DNA of 64,000 nt from Brumimicrobium sp964585545. Its GTDB lineage: Bacteria > Bacteroidota > Bacteroidia > Flavobacteriales_D > Crocinitomicaceae. Shown piece by piece: positions 45,963-55,115 of the stretch. A model generated the notes under the pieces. That model did not search any database, was not told the DNA's origin, and was given only the letters and a program-made list of their open reading frames with translations. Each line of letters begins with the position of its first letter. The first letter of the stretch is position 1. Made by a program: the position numbers and the translations under genes. The stretch covers positions 62,001 through 126,000 of the forward strand of contig CAZPDT010000005.1 in NCBI GenBank assembly GCA_964585545.1, in the 5' to 3' direction.

Positions 45963-47222
45963 ATGCGGCACATTACAGCAACGCTATTTACACTTATTTT
46001 TATTGTGCAGATAAATGCATCTCAGATACTTGTCCCAATGGACAACAATCAAACAAATCATTTAAAAGCCTATGGAATTGCCTATTTTTCTCTAGAAAAT
46101 GGTGTTACTATTGATTGGCTCTTGAATTATCGAGGAGGGTCGTTCCTTCTGCCTCAGCTTGATGCAATAGAAAATGAATTGATTATTCGTGGCGTGAGCT
46201 ATACGATTCTTACCGATGGGCAAGTTGCTGGTATTAAAAGAAAGATTGCTTCCCCAGAAGTAAATATGGCAGTTGTACAATTAGAGACTGCCCCCAAAAT
46301 TGCTGTATATACACCTTCGGGTAAAAGACCTTGGGATGACGCTGTTACATTGGTAATGAAATATGCAGAAATTCCTTACGATGAAGTGTATGACAGTACT
46401 GTTTTAGCAGGTGGACTAAAAGAGTATGACTGGTTGCATTTACACCATGAGGATTTTACAGGTCAATACGGAAAGTTTTATGGCGCATATCGAAATGCTC
46501 AATGGTATAAAGACCAAGTGGCAAGACAGCAATCATTGGCCAACAGAATGGGGTTTAAAAAAGTTTCTAAAATGAAACTGGCAGTTGCCAGTGCTATAAA
46601 GAGCTATGTTGGATTAGGTGGGTTTTTGTTTACAATGTGTAGTGGAACAGACAGCTTTGATATTGCATTAGCGGCCCATACAACAGATATTGTTGATTAT
46701 GTTTTTGATGGTGATGGAATTGATCCAAATTACAAATCGAAGATGGACTTTCATAATGGTTTGGCTTTTAAAGATTATGACCTTATAACTGATCCAACAA
46801 TTTATGAATTCTCTACTATTGATGGTACTAAAAGACACCTTAAAGTCTCAGAAAATGATGATTATTTCACCTTGTTTGATTTTTCTGCAAAATGGGATGT
46901 TGTTCCTTCAATGTTGACCCAAAATCACACCAAAATGATTAAAAACTTTTATGGGCAAACAACAGACTTTGTTAAAGATTATGTAAAGTCTTCCGTTACT
47001 ATAATGGGAGAAACTAAATCTTTAGAAACTGTAAAATATATTCATGGAGAATACGGCAATGGAACATGGACATTCTATGGAGGTCATGATCCAGAAGATT
47101 ACCAGCATCGTGTAGGGGATCCTCCAACGGATTTAAACCTTCATCCCAACTCCCCAGGTTACCGATTGATACTCAATAATGTCCTTTTTCCAGCAGCGAA
47201 AAAGAAAAAACGTAAAACTTAA
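45963..47222 (+). CDS. Conserved Bacteroidota exported protein (legacy name asparagine synthetase B)
   Basis: A 419-residue protein with a signal peptide ending near INAS. It closely resembles a family common in Bacteroidota and often labelled asparagine synthetase B (HLKAYGIAYFSLENGV, YDWLHLHHEDFTGQYGKF, CSGTDSFDIALAAH). It has neither an N-terminal glutaminase Cys2 nor the SGGxDS ATP motif, so the enzyme name is not supported. The HLHHEDFTGQYG stretch could bind metal. An ATG at 45933 (overlapping the dnaB stop) is an alternative start with a longer basic N-terminus. Function unknown. Confidence 0.85.
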   Translation: MRHITATLFTLIFIVQINASQILVPMDNNQTNHLKAYGIAYFSLENGVTIDWLLNYRGGSFLLPQLDAIENELIIRGVSYTILTDGQVAGIKRKIASPEVNMAVVQLETAPKIAVYTPSGKRPWDDAVTLVMKYAEIPYDEVYDSTVLAGGLKEYDWLHLHHEDFTGQYGKFYGAYRNAQWYKDQVARQQSLANRMGFKKVSKMKLAVASAIKSYVGLGGFLFTMCSGTDSFDIALAAHTTDIVDYVFDGDGIDPNYKSKMDFHNGLAFKDYDLITDPTIYEFSTIDGTKRHLKVSENDDYFTLFDFSAKWDVVPSMLTQNHTKMIKNFYGQTTDFVKDYVKSSVTIMGETKSLETVKYIHGEYGNGTWTFYGGHDPEDYQHRVGDPPTDLNLHPNSPGYRLILNNVLFPAAKKKKRKT

Positions 47223-47227
47223 AGCGA

Positions 47228-47689
47228 TTGGTACTTTTAAAAAAAGAATATCGTTCAGGTCTTTTAATGATTGTTGTATTCGGGTTGTTTCTCTTTTTTA
47301 TTGATAAAACTTCTGCACAAATTATATCTTATATCACGGATATTTCATTTAGATATGAACAAAGAGCTTTTCTAAAAATAGTTTATTTGGCTGTACTTGC
47401 GCTCTCTTTAATTTTACTTTTGGTATTGGATAGAAGCACTCATGTTTCCATTAAAGAAAAAGGTGTGGCTTTTACTTCATTTGTTTCCATTGTTGTTCTC
47501 TCTTTCTTTCCAGGATGGATTGTTCATTTGTATTTTGTAATTCACACCATTGAAAGCCATTTGAGTTTTATCGATATGGAACAACAATTCTGGTTTTATA
47601 ACTGTGCTGATTTTACTCTTGTTATAGGTTTTATTGTGGGTGGACTTTTCAAATTAAGACCTGCAATTCACGATTTAGAAAATATGTAA
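47228..47689 (+). CDS. Four-helix membrane protein of unknown function
   Basis: A protein of up to 153 residues with four hydrophobic segments (about 12-29, 49-65, 78-103, 129-144). The frame begins with a TTG five bases after the previous stop; an ATG at 47267 would begin within the first helix, which makes the upstream non-ATG start more natural. Probably transcribed with dnaB and the exported protein before it. No family recognised. Confidence 0.65.
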   Translation: MVLLKKEYRSGLLMIVVFGLFLFFIDKTSAQIISYITDISFRYEQRAFLKIVYLAVLALSLILLLVLDRSTHVSIKEKGVAFTSFVSIVVLSFFPGWIVHLYFVIHTIESHLSFIDMEQQFWFYNCADFTLVIGFIVGGLFKLRPAIHDLENM

Positions 47690-47831
47690 CCCGAACTACG
47701 AACTGTGTTGAGCAGACAAGGTATATTTATAGGTTTTCGTGGTGAAAAGCTAAAATAACAATTGGTTTGGGAAGTACAGGGGTTTTAATAATTTGAAATT
47801 GTAACCCAATCTTGGGGTATAAAAAATTTAG

Positions 47832-48509
47832 CTAGATTGGACTTTTCTTAGAAGGTGTAACAACAAAGTCCTTTAAATATTTGGGTTCAAAATAAGCAAC
47901 ATCCTCAAAATCTTTTTTCTTCCATTTTTCAAAAGCAATCTGTACTTGACCTGCGGCACTTGATAAAACAGCATTGTCAAAAGTAATTTCTCGATTGTGC
48001 CACAATTGTTGCATTTTATGTGCACCATCTCCACAGGCCAGAAAAGGAGTGAATTTTTTATAGGAATTTTTGTCTAAAACATCTGCTGAAAGGGGTTTAA
48101 TGACTTCAAGGCTGGCATTATATATTGTTGAAAAAACCTCTGTTCTTCTTGCATCAATCATTGCGCAAATATTGATGTTAGGCGCTTTTTTATGAGCCAA
48201 TGTAGCAATACTGCTTAATGCGTCAACTGAAATTAAGGGCAGATTTAAAGTATAACACAACCCTTTTGCTGTGGAAACTCCGATTCGAAGTCCCGTGTAC
48301 GAACCAGGACCACCGGTCACAACAATTCCATCAAGTTGAGAAAGTTGCCAATGGTTCTTTTTACAAATTGATGTGATAAAAAGAGTAAGGGATTCTCCAT
48401 GAATAAATTGATCAGAATGCTCTTCAATACAATCAATAAGCTGTCCATTTTCCGAAATCGCAACGGAACAAACCTTAGTTGAAGTTTCTATGTGAAGAAG
48501 CCGTACCAT
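47832..48509 (-). CDS. tsaB: tRNA threonylcarbamoyladenosine biosynthesis protein TsaB
   Basis: Partner of TsaD and TsaE in making t6A37 on ANN-decoding tRNAs. The 225 residues show the ASKHA fold start LLHIETSTKVCSVAIS and the family motif VVTGGPGSYTGLRIGVSTAKGL near residue 65, where TsaB keeps the loop but not the full TsaD metal site. It is divergent from metK. Confidence 0.94.
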   Translation of the reverse strand: MVRLLHIETSTKVCSVAISENGQLIDCIEEHSDQFIHGESLTLFITSICKKNHWQLSQLDGIVVTGGPGSYTGLRIGVSTAKGLCYTLNLPLISVDALSSIATLAHKKAPNINICAMIDARRTEVFSTIYNASLEVIKPLSADVLDKNSYKKFTPFLACGDGAHKMQQLWHNREITFDNAVLSSAAGQVQIAFEKWKKKDFEDVAYFEPKYLKDFVVTPSKKSPI

Positions 48510-48571
48510 TTATTTTTTTTGCAAGAATACAATTTTTTAACGGTTCAACTATAATTTTAATAAAAAACGAC

Positions 48572-48599
48572 TTGTTTTTATCGACTATTGCTATCTTTG
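48572..48599 (+). promoter_or_regulatory. metK promoter
   Basis: TTG (48572-48574), 17 bases, then TATCTTTG (48592-48599): a full match to the Bacteroidota promoter. Only 28 bases remain before the ATG, leaving no room for a SAM riboswitch. Confidence 0.7.
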
Positions 48600-48627
48600 A
48601 ACATTCTAAATAAGAAACACTAAGTAT

Positions 48628-49884
48628 ATGTCATATTTATTTACTTCTGAATCAGTTTCAGAGGGACACCCCGATAAAATTGCAGATCAAATTTCTGATG
48701 CATTAATTGATCATTTTCTTGCCTTTGATAAAAATGCAAAAGTGGCTTGTGAAACCCTTGTTACTACTGGCTTAGTTACTTTAGCGGGAGAAGTTAATTC
48801 GAAAGCTTATCTCGATGTACAAGAAATCGCTAGAGCTGTTATTGAAAGAATTGGTTATACAAAAAGTGAATATCAATTTGATGCAAAATCATGTGCTGTT
48901 ATTTCTGCAATCCATGAGCAATCCCCAGATATTTTACAGGGAGTTGTTAGAGAAAGTCTTGAAGAACAAGGAGCTGGGGATCAAGGTATGATGTTCGGTT
49001 ATGCTACAAATGAAACTGAAGATTATATGCCTTTAGCGCTTGACTTATCGCATCGGTTGTTAATGGAACTGGCAAAAATTAGAAGAGAAAATGATGACAT
49101 TACTTATTTGCGTCCCGATGCAAAAGCGCAAGTAACGATTGAATATGACGACAATAACAAACCAAATAAAATTGTAGCAATTGTACTTTCAACTCAACAT
49201 GATGAATTCGACGAAAGCGAAGAGGTGATGTTGGATAGAATAAAGAAAGACATTAAGGAAATCTTAATTCCACGTCTGATTAAGAGTTTAAATAACCCTG
49301 AAATTGAGAAGTTGTTTAATGATGATATCATTTATCACATTAATCCTACTGGAAAATTTGTTATTGGAGGACCTCATGGCGACACAGGTTTAACAGGGCG
49401 TAAAATTATAGTGGATACTTATGGAGGAAAAGGAGCACATGGAGGTGGGGCATTTTCCGGAAAAGATCCTTCTAAGGTTGATCGTTCTGCGGCTTATGCA
49501 ACACGGCATATTGCAAAAAATATGGTTGCTGCGGGTTTATGTGATGAGGTTCTTGTACAAATAGCCTACGCAATTGGAGTTGCAGAACCTGTTGGAATGA
49601 AGGTTGAAACCTACGGTACTTGTAAAGTTGACATGAAAGATGGAGAAATTGCAAAGAAAATTAGTGAAATCTTTGATATGCGGCCTGGAGCAATTGAGAG
49701 AAGATTAAAATTGAGATCTCCTATCTATGGTCCAACCGCCGCCTACGGTCACATGGGAAGAAAACCAGAGAAGAAAATGGTAACCTTTAAAAATGGTGGT
49801 CGCAAAGAATCTTTAGAAGTAGAGCTGTTTACTTGGGAGAAATTGGATCATGTAGAGCAAATTAAAGCTGCTTTTGGTCTTTAA
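48628..49884 (+). CDS. metK: S-adenosylmethionine synthetase
   Basis: Makes SAM from methionine and ATP. Over 418 residues the family signatures are intact: SEGHPDKIADQISDA at the start, GAGDQGMMFGYATN near residue 117, the P-loop-like GGPHGDTGLTGRKIIVDTYGG near 250, and GGGAFSGKDPSKVDRSAAY. Slightly longer than the E. coli enzyme, as usual for Bacteroidota. It stands as a single transcription unit behind a consensus promoter. Confidence 0.97.
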   Translation: MSYLFTSESVSEGHPDKIADQISDALIDHFLAFDKNAKVACETLVTTGLVTLAGEVNSKAYLDVQEIARAVIERIGYTKSEYQFDAKSCAVISAIHEQSPDILQGVVRESLEEQGAGDQGMMFGYATNETEDYMPLALDLSHRLLMELAKIRRENDDITYLRPDAKAQVTIEYDDNNKPNKIVAIVLSTQHDEFDESEEVMLDRIKKDIKEILIPRLIKSLNNPEIEKLFNDDIIYHINPTGKFVIGGPHGDTGLTGRKIIVDTYGGKGAHGGGAFSGKDPSKVDRSAAYATRHIAKNMVAAGLCDEVLVQIAYAIGVAEPVGMKVETYGTCKVDMKDGEIAKKISEIFDMRPGAIERRLKLRSPIYGPTAAYGHMGRKPEKKMVTFKNGGRKESLEVELFTWEKLDHVEQIKAAFGL

Positions 49885-50106
49885 CCTGAACATATTGGCA
49901 TTTCTCTTTTGACACATTGGAAGTCTAACCTACGATAGAATTATTGGATGGATTAGTTCTTCCATTTATCCGCATTTTTCAGTAGGTATCATAAATATTG
50001 AATGAACTTGTTTTGTGATATCTATGAAATTGAAGTAGAATTTTTACCTTTCATCTATTGGCATAAGAATTGTTTAAATAGTGTTGTAAATCAAAATGAT
50101 AATATT

Positions 50107-50778
50107 ATGAAAAATTTAAAAATGTATTTTGTCGCCACTTGTATTCTTTTAGGAGGAACGTCTTTTCTATCTGCGCAAGACCAATCTCCAAAACCACAAC
50201 AGCCAATTCAAAAGAAACAAATGGCAAAAAAAAGGAAGGCTGTGATTAAAGACCTTGATTTAACTGATGAGCAAAGGCTTAAAATGAAAGAAATTAAAAG
50301 GGTTTATCATTCAAAAATTATGGAGGTTAAAGACGTCGAAGGGGTCTCTGAGGAAAGTAAAAAACAGAAAATTTGGGAATTGAAAAAAGAAGAGCACATT
50401 GAGATGAATAATGTACTTTCAGATGTTCAAAAGCAGAAAATAAAGGAACGTCGTGCCAAATCAAAGTTGACTCCAGCTCAAAGATCAGAAGCCTATATCA
50501 ATCGATTAGATGCTATTGTATCTTTATCAACCGAACAAAAAGAGAAGTTGAAAAAAACACTTGAAGATTTTAATAAGGAAAGAAGTGTGCTTGAGGCAAA
50601 TAAGGAACTTTCTAAAACTGAAAAAGACAATCAGAGAAAAGAATTGTGGAAAAAACAAAGAAGTGCAATCAAAGAATTACTTAGTGATGAACAAAGGGAA
50701 CTTATGAAACAACATAGAGCCGATAGAAATTCACACAAAAAGGAAAGTAGCACAAAAAAGGAGTTAAAAAGTAAATAA
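50107..50778 (+). CDS. Spy/CpxP-like LTxxQ-motif periplasmic protein
   Basis: A 223-residue protein with a signal peptide (cleavage after SFLSAQ), then highly charged helices rich in Lys and Glu. LTDEQRLKMKEIK, LTPAQRSEAY and LSTEQKEKLKKTL are repeated LTxxQ-type motifs, as in Spy/CpxP periplasmic chaperones, here present as two or three hairpins. Probably an envelope-stress chaperone or metal-related protein. The ATG at 50107 is chosen because upstream codons in the frame (from 50002) put polar sequence before the signal peptide. Confidence 0.75.
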   Translation: MKNLKMYFVATCILLGGTSFLSAQDQSPKPQQPIQKKQMAKKRKAVIKDLDLTDEQRLKMKEIKRVYHSKIMEVKDVEGVSEESKKQKIWELKKEEHIEMNNVLSDVQKQKIKERRAKSKLTPAQRSEAYINRLDAIVSLSTEQKEKLKKTLEDFNKERSVLEANKELSKTEKDNQRKELWKKQRSAIKELLSDEQRELMKQHRADRNSHKKESSTKKELKSK

Positions 50779-50958
50779 CTTTTTAGGTACGAGATCAGGG
50801 CAAACGTATTTGAACTTATAGTTGTCACGTTTTAATTTAATTTGAAGTCGGGATATCGATGATAAGCAACAGTTTTAATTAAAATATTGTGAAAGATATT
50901 ATATCCTAACAATTCCAACAGGAATAAAAATTTTTAAATGCATTTGCTCTAGATGTAG

Positions 50959-51123
50959 CTGTCTCAAAACAGCAAAATCTTTATTATAATAGTTGATGTT
51001 TTAAAAGTGAGAAGAATGCAAGGCAATGAAAATGAGAACAAAACAAGCATATTAAAGTATGTGATTGAGCTCGGAATTTGTCAATAACGCAGCAGTTCTG
51101 CAGTTTTGAGACATCAACTATTA
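50959..51123. repeat. Inverted-repeat element, possible MITE or transposon relic
   Basis: TGTCTCAAAAC followed by AGC at the left (from 50960) faces its inverted copy, GCAGTTTTGAGACA, at 51100-51113. A second inverted pair, TAATAGTTGATGT (50987-50999) and ACATCAACTATTA (51111-51123), is perfect over 13 bp and extends imperfectly to about 20. The arms are interleaved (A, B, A', B'), so they cannot all form one simple hairpin. The size and ends suggest a short non-autonomous mobile element or the end of an old IS. Confidence 0.45.
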
Positions 51124-51174
51124 ATTGTTAATAAAATGCAGAATGTCTCCATAAATATTAAAAGATAGATTAAT

Positions 51175-51182
51175 TATTTTTG
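51175..51182 (+). promoter_or_regulatory. Probable -7 element of the carbonic anhydrase promoter
   Basis: TATTTTTG matches TAnnTTTG, 21 bases before the ATG at 51204. It overlaps the alternative TTG start at 51180 and argues against it. Confidence 0.45.
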
Positions 51183-51203
51183 CCTTATTATAAAGTTTCA
51201 CTT

Positions 51204-51830
51204 ATGGATACACAAACAAAGGAATCACAAGAAAGATTGACGCCTGATGAAATAAAGCAAATTCTTATTGAAGGCAATCAAAGATTCATTGAGCAGAACC
51301 TAGAAGAACATTATTTTTTGGAACAGGTAAAAACAACCTCTACAAATGGACAGTATCCACATACCGTGATTTTGGGTTGTGTTGATTCTAGAGCTCCGGC
51401 TGAACAAATTTTTGATCAAGGTATAGGTGATCTTTTTAACACAAGAATCGCTGGAAATATAGTTGATGAAGACGTTTTGGGTTCACTAGAGTTCTCATGT
51501 AAATTGGCAGGAGCAAAATTAATTGTCGTTTTTGGACATACCAGTTGTGGTGCGGTTACAGCAGCTTGTAAGGGCCAAAAAATCGGACATGTTACCGCAC
51601 TATTGGAAAAAATCCAACCCTCCGTTGAACGAGTAAAATTATCTGTTTCTGACATTACTTCATCCGAAGCAATCAATTTGGCCTCCAAAGAAAATGTGTT
51701 TAATTCAATCCGAGAAATCCGAGAAAGAAGCGCCATTCTTCGAGAAATGGAGAACAATGGTAAGATTAAAATTATTGGAGCAATGTACCACATCGACAGT
51801 GGGAAGGTGGAGTTCTACGATGAGCAATAG
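51204..51830 (+). CDS. Beta-class carbonic anhydrase
   Basis: Zinc enzyme interconverting CO2 and bicarbonate. The 208-residue protein keeps all active-site residues: zinc ligands Cys59, His112 and Cys115 (LGCVDSRAP, GHTSCGAV) and the Asp61-Arg63 dyad. No signal peptide, so it is cytoplasmic. It has its own promoter and ends at a shared terminator. No bicarbonate transporter lies next to it. Confidence 0.95.
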   Translation: MDTQTKESQERLTPDEIKQILIEGNQRFIEQNLEEHYFLEQVKTTSTNGQYPHTVILGCVDSRAPAEQIFDQGIGDLFNTRIAGNIVDEDVLGSLEFSCKLAGAKLIVVFGHTSCGAVTAACKGQKIGHVTALLEKIQPSVERVKLSVSDITSSEAINLASKENVFNSIREIRERSAILREMENNGKIKIIGAMYHIDSGKVEFYDEQ

Positions 51831-51870
51831 ATAAGCGGAGTAGGATCAGGGCGCCTTATTTTTATGAAAA

Positions 51871-51915
51871 AAGCCACAAATTAAAAAAATGATAACACTT
51901 TTTAATTTGTGGCTT
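51871..51915. terminator. Bidirectional terminator between convergent genes
   Basis: AAGCCACAAATTAAAAA and its exact 17-bp complement flank an 11-base loop. Leftwards the stem is followed by a six-T run, serving the FKBP gene; rightwards it can serve the carbonic anhydrase gene. Confidence 0.88.
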
Positions 51916-51941
51916 AGTATTTAATTTGAACTGTTTTCTAC

Positions 51942-52370
51942 TTACTTTATTTCAACAACTTCTACATCAAAAACTAAGTCTTTACCAGCTAAGGGATGGT
52001 TTGCGTCAACTACAATAGTACTGTCTTTTACCTCAGCAATAATTAATTGCTGTTGTCTACCATCTGGCAATTGAGCGGCTAATGCCATTCCTACTTCCGG
52101 AGTAATTTCTTGTGGAAGTTGATCTTTAGGTACTTCCTGAAAAAGCTCATCTTTTGGCTCACCATAAGCGTCGCTTGACGAAACTTCAATTGTCTTCTTG
52201 TCATTTACTTGCATATCAAGAATGCCATTTTCAAATCCAGGAATCATTTGTCCTGCTCCTACTTGAAACTCTAAAGGCTCGCGTCCTTCAGAACTATCAA
52301 AGACTTCTCCATTTGTTAATTTTCCTGTGTAATGAACTTTTACTGTGTCATCTTTCTTTACTTGACTCAT
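51942..52370 (-). CDS. FKBP-type peptidyl-prolyl isomerase, SlyD-like
   Basis: A 142-residue cytoplasmic proline isomerase and chaperone. The FKBP core is split by an insert-in-flap domain: VKVHYTGKLTNGEVFDSS and MIPGFENGILDM belong to the FKBP part, SSSDAYGEPKDELFQEVPK begins the flap insert, and the chain closes with HPLAGKDLVFDVEVVEI. SlyD's histidine-rich metal-binding tail is missing, as in many non-enteric homologues. Confidence 0.93.
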   Translation of the reverse strand: MSQVKKDDTVKVHYTGKLTNGEVFDSSEGREPLEFQVGAGQMIPGFENGILDMQVNDKKTIEVSSSDAYGEPKDELFQEVPKDQLPQEITPEVGMALAAQLPDGRQQQLIIAEVKDSTIVVDANHPLAGKDLVFDVEVVEIK

Positions 52371-52551
52371 ATCTTGTATTTTATATTTGAATCAGAATGG
52401 CTATTCCATTCTTCTAATTCTGCAAAAATAGAAGTTTCATCTTACATAACCATAGAAAGTTATGGCTTTTTAACATTGATTATGATGATGGAACGAGTCG
52501 ATGAATTCACACTACCATCATTTATAAAAAGCGCCTGTTTCTTGCTGTGTA

Positions 52552-53226
52552 CTATTTTAACAATCGGTATGTTATCTTTGTATCAACGGTTCCTTCCGTT
52601 ACTTTTAATATGCCTTGATTGTCTTTTCCTGAAGCAAATGTTTCTTTTAAAAGCCCAGAAAAAGTGGCTTTAAATTCTTGATGTGTTAATGTGGACACAT
52701 TTACAGTAGCATTTCCCATCGATCCCGAAAGGTCTTTATTATCGCTCCAAGCTGTCGATCCATATTGCTTTGTGTCCCCATCATCTAAGGTAAAGGAAAG
52801 TGTAGAAAAACCTGTGTCTGTGTCTTCATTAGACTCGTTTTGACCATAATATGTTCCAATAGGATTGTCCCCTGTCAAATTAAGAATCATATTAAGATTG
52901 TATTCTATGTCTTCTTTTTTCATATATGATTTCACCAAGACCACACTTGACTCTCCCTTAATTTCTTCCCAATTGGCGGCTGTATTGTAAACGATATTGT
53001 CTACAATAATTCCTTCATAATCAATAATATCGCCAGTTTTTGTTTCAATCTTCGCAGTTACTGTTCCCAAAACATTACCTTGCTCTTGTTCCTGCTCCTG
53101 CTCCTGTTTCTGTTTCTGTTCTTGCTGATGAGCTTCATTGCAGCCAGTAATAAGCAGTAAAGCACCAGCAAATAGAAGAGAGGATAGCGTTGGAATTAAG
53201 TTGATATTTTTCATTGACTTTTTCAT
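52552..53226 (-). CDS. Lipoprotein of unknown function with Gln-rich linker
   Basis: A 224-residue lipoprotein (lipobox LITGC, Cys29). Directly after the anchor comes a Gln/Glu/Lys stretch of about 16 residues coded by hexanucleotide repeats, then a beta-rich domain of about 170 residues. No family is recognised. The frame extends further up to 53289, but the ATG at 53226 starts the lipoprotein signal and a -7 match (TAATTTTG, minus strand, 53287-53294) lies upstream. Confidence 0.78.
   Translation of the reverse strand: MKKSMKNINLIPTLSSLLFAGALLLITGCNEAHQQEQKQKQEQEQEQEQGNVLGTVTAKIETKTGDIIDYEGIIVDNIVYNTAANWEEIKGESSVVLVKSYMKKEDIEYNLNMILNLTGDNPIGTYYGQNESNEDTDTGFSTLSFTLDDGDTKQYGSTAWSDNKDLSGSMGNATVNVSTLTHQEFKATFSGLLKETFASGKDNQGILKVTEGTVDTKITYRLLK
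53081..53122. repeat. Hexanucleotide repeat coding the Gln/Glu/Lys linker
   Basis: Seven imperfect units of the form TGYTYY on the plus strand, in frame with the lipoprotein gene. Copy-number change would alter linker length by two residues per unit without breaking the frame. Confidence 0.75.
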
Positions 53227-53339
53227 TTTATTTTCAATATTAGGGAATAGATAGGAGAATTTAACCCTTAAGTTCAAAAAATAGAGCAAAATTAGGGGAA
53301 AACCCTCTATTGATTGTAGTCATTTTGATTTCAATTGAA

Positions 53340-55091
53340 TTATTTTTCAGTTGTTTTTAATCCCAGTACTTTTAATTGTTCTTCATCAATACTTGCGGGA
53401 GCATCAATCATAATATCTCTTCCCGCATTGTTTTTGGGAAAGGCAATATAATCTCTGATGGAATCGGACCCTCCCATTGTGGCCACCAAACGATCTAAAC
53501 CAAAGGCAATACCGCCGTGTGGTGGAGCCCCATATTTAAAAGCATTCATTAGAAATCCAAATTGTTTTAGAGCTTCTTCATCAGTAAAGCCAAGTGTTTT
53601 AAACATTTTAGCTTGAAGTTCTTTATCGTGAATTCTAATCGATCCTCCCCCTAACTCTACACCGTTCATTGCTAGGTCATAAGCGTTTGCGCGAACCTTT
53701 TCTGGGTTATTGTCTAGCCAGTGTATATCCTCTGCTTTGGGCGACGTAAATGGATGATGCATGGCATGGAATCGACTTTCCTCCTCATCCCATTCTAACA
53801 ATGGAAAATCCAATACCCATAAGGGTTTAAACTCATTGGGGTTTCTCAGTCCCAATTCATCTCCCATATACAAGCGCAATTCGTTCATCTGTTTGCGGGT
53901 AGTGTCTTTATCGCCACTTAATACAAGGATTAAATCTCCAGGTTTTGCTTCCAATAGATCAGCCCATGCCTTTAAGTCTTCCTGATTGTAAAACTTATCT
54001 ACTGAGCTTTTGAATGTTCCATCTTCATTGTATTTACAATATACCAGTCCTTTTGCTCCCACTTGGGGTCGTTGCACCCACTTGGTTAACTTGTCGAGTT
54101 GTTTCCGACTATAACTTGCACAATCTTCGGCTACAATTCCCAAAACCAATTCTGCATTGTCAAAAATTTTAAAACCTTTGTTTTGCGTTACAGAATTTAG
54201 ATTGTTGAGTTCCATTCCAAACCGAATATCGGGTTTGTCAGAACCAAATCGCTCCATGGCTTCATCATAAGTAATGCGGGGAAATGCTTCCGTAAATTCA
54301 ATGTTTCTGCACGTTTTAAAAAGGTGCTTTACTAAACCTTCGAAGGTATTGAGCACATCCTCTTGCTCTACAAATGACATCTCACAGTCAATTTGTGTAA
54401 ATTCAGGCTGACGATCGGCACGTAAATCCTCATCTCTAAAACACCGAACAATTTGATAATAACGGTCAATTCCCGACACCATCAACAATTGCTTAAAAGT
54501 TTGAGGAGATTGCGGTAAAGCATAAAATTCACCTTGATTCATTCTGCTTGGCACCACAAAGTCTCGTGCTCCTTCTGGGGTAGATTTTATTAAATATGGG
54601 GTTTCAACATCCATAAAATTAATTCCATCTAAATATTTTCTTGTTTCGAGTGCTACTTTATTTCTCAAACGCAATTTATCGAGAATTGTTTTCCGCCGAA
54701 GATCAAGATAGCGGTATTGCATTCTTTGTTCTTCCCCTCCATCTGTGTTTTCTTCAATTGTAAAAGGAGGAACATCAGATTGATTGAGTACTGTAATTTG
54801 GTCGACTTTTATTTCTATTTCTCCAGTCGGTATATTTTTGTTCTTACTTGAACGTTCAATCACATTGCCACGAATCTGAATGACAAATTCACGGCCCAAT
54901 TTACGTGCTTTTTGATTGAGTTCATCATTCTCATCTGAACTCAAAGCCAATTGCGTAATCCCATACCGATCACGCAAATCGACAAAGGTCATGCCTCCCA
55001 TTTCACGTGTGCGCTGTACCCAACCACTTAAGGTTACTTGACTTCCAACATCAGAATAGCGCAATTCACCACAAGTATGCGTTCTATACAT
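53340..55091 (-). CDS. aspS: Aspartyl-tRNA synthetase
   Basis: Charges tRNA(Asp). The 583-residue bacterial-type enzyme has the N-terminal OB-fold anticodon domain (VTLSGWVQRTREMGGMTFVDLRDRYG region), class II motif 2 (FRDEDLRADRQPEFTQID), the bacterial GAD insertion, and motif 3 (GGIAFGLDRLVATMGG). Length normal. A -7 element (TATTTTTG) lies at 55108-55115 just upstream. Confidence 0.97.
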   Translation of the reverse strand: MYRTHTCGELRYSDVGSQVTLSGWVQRTREMGGMTFVDLRDRYGITQLALSSDENDELNQKARKLGREFVIQIRGNVIERSSKNKNIPTGEIEIKVDQITVLNQSDVPPFTIEENTDGGEEQRMQYRYLDLRRKTILDKLRLRNKVALETRKYLDGINFMDVETPYLIKSTPEGARDFVVPSRMNQGEFYALPQSPQTFKQLLMVSGIDRYYQIVRCFRDEDLRADRQPEFTQIDCEMSFVEQEDVLNTFEGLVKHLFKTCRNIEFTEAFPRITYDEAMERFGSDKPDIRFGMELNNLNSVTQNKGFKIFDNAELVLGIVAEDCASYSRKQLDKLTKWVQRPQVGAKGLVYCKYNEDGTFKSSVDKFYNQEDLKAWADLLEAKPGDLILVLSGDKDTTRKQMNELRLYMGDELGLRNPNEFKPLWVLDFPLLEWDEEESRFHAMHHPFTSPKAEDIHWLDNNPEKVRANAYDLAMNGVELGGGSIRIHDKELQAKMFKTLGFTDEEALKQFGFLMNAFKYGAPPHGGIAFGLDRLVATMGGSDSIRDYIAFPKNNAGRDIMIDAPASIDEEQLKVLGLKTTEK

Positions 55092-55107
55092 AATTAATTA
55101 TTTATTG

Positions 55108-55115
55108 CAAAAATA
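55108..55115 (-). promoter_or_regulatory. Probable -7 element of the aspS promoter
   Basis: On the minus strand TATTTTTG matches TAnnTTTG, 16 bases before the ATG. No placed -33 TTG. Confidence 0.4.

Larger units (their letters stand above)
50779..51203. other. Intergenic region upstream of carbonic anhydrase
   Basis: 425 bases without a convincing gene. It holds the repeat element at 50959-51123 and the -7 element at 51175-51182. The first 180 bases show nothing recognisable. Confidence 0.6.

Noticed and set aside
45963..47222. Asparagine synthetase B as the product
   Set aside because: No glutaminase cysteine at position 2 and no SGGxDS ATP motif; it has a signal peptide instead.
48510..48627. 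SAM riboswitch upstream of metK
   Set aside because: The promoter lies 28 bases before the start codon, leaving no room for an aptamer.
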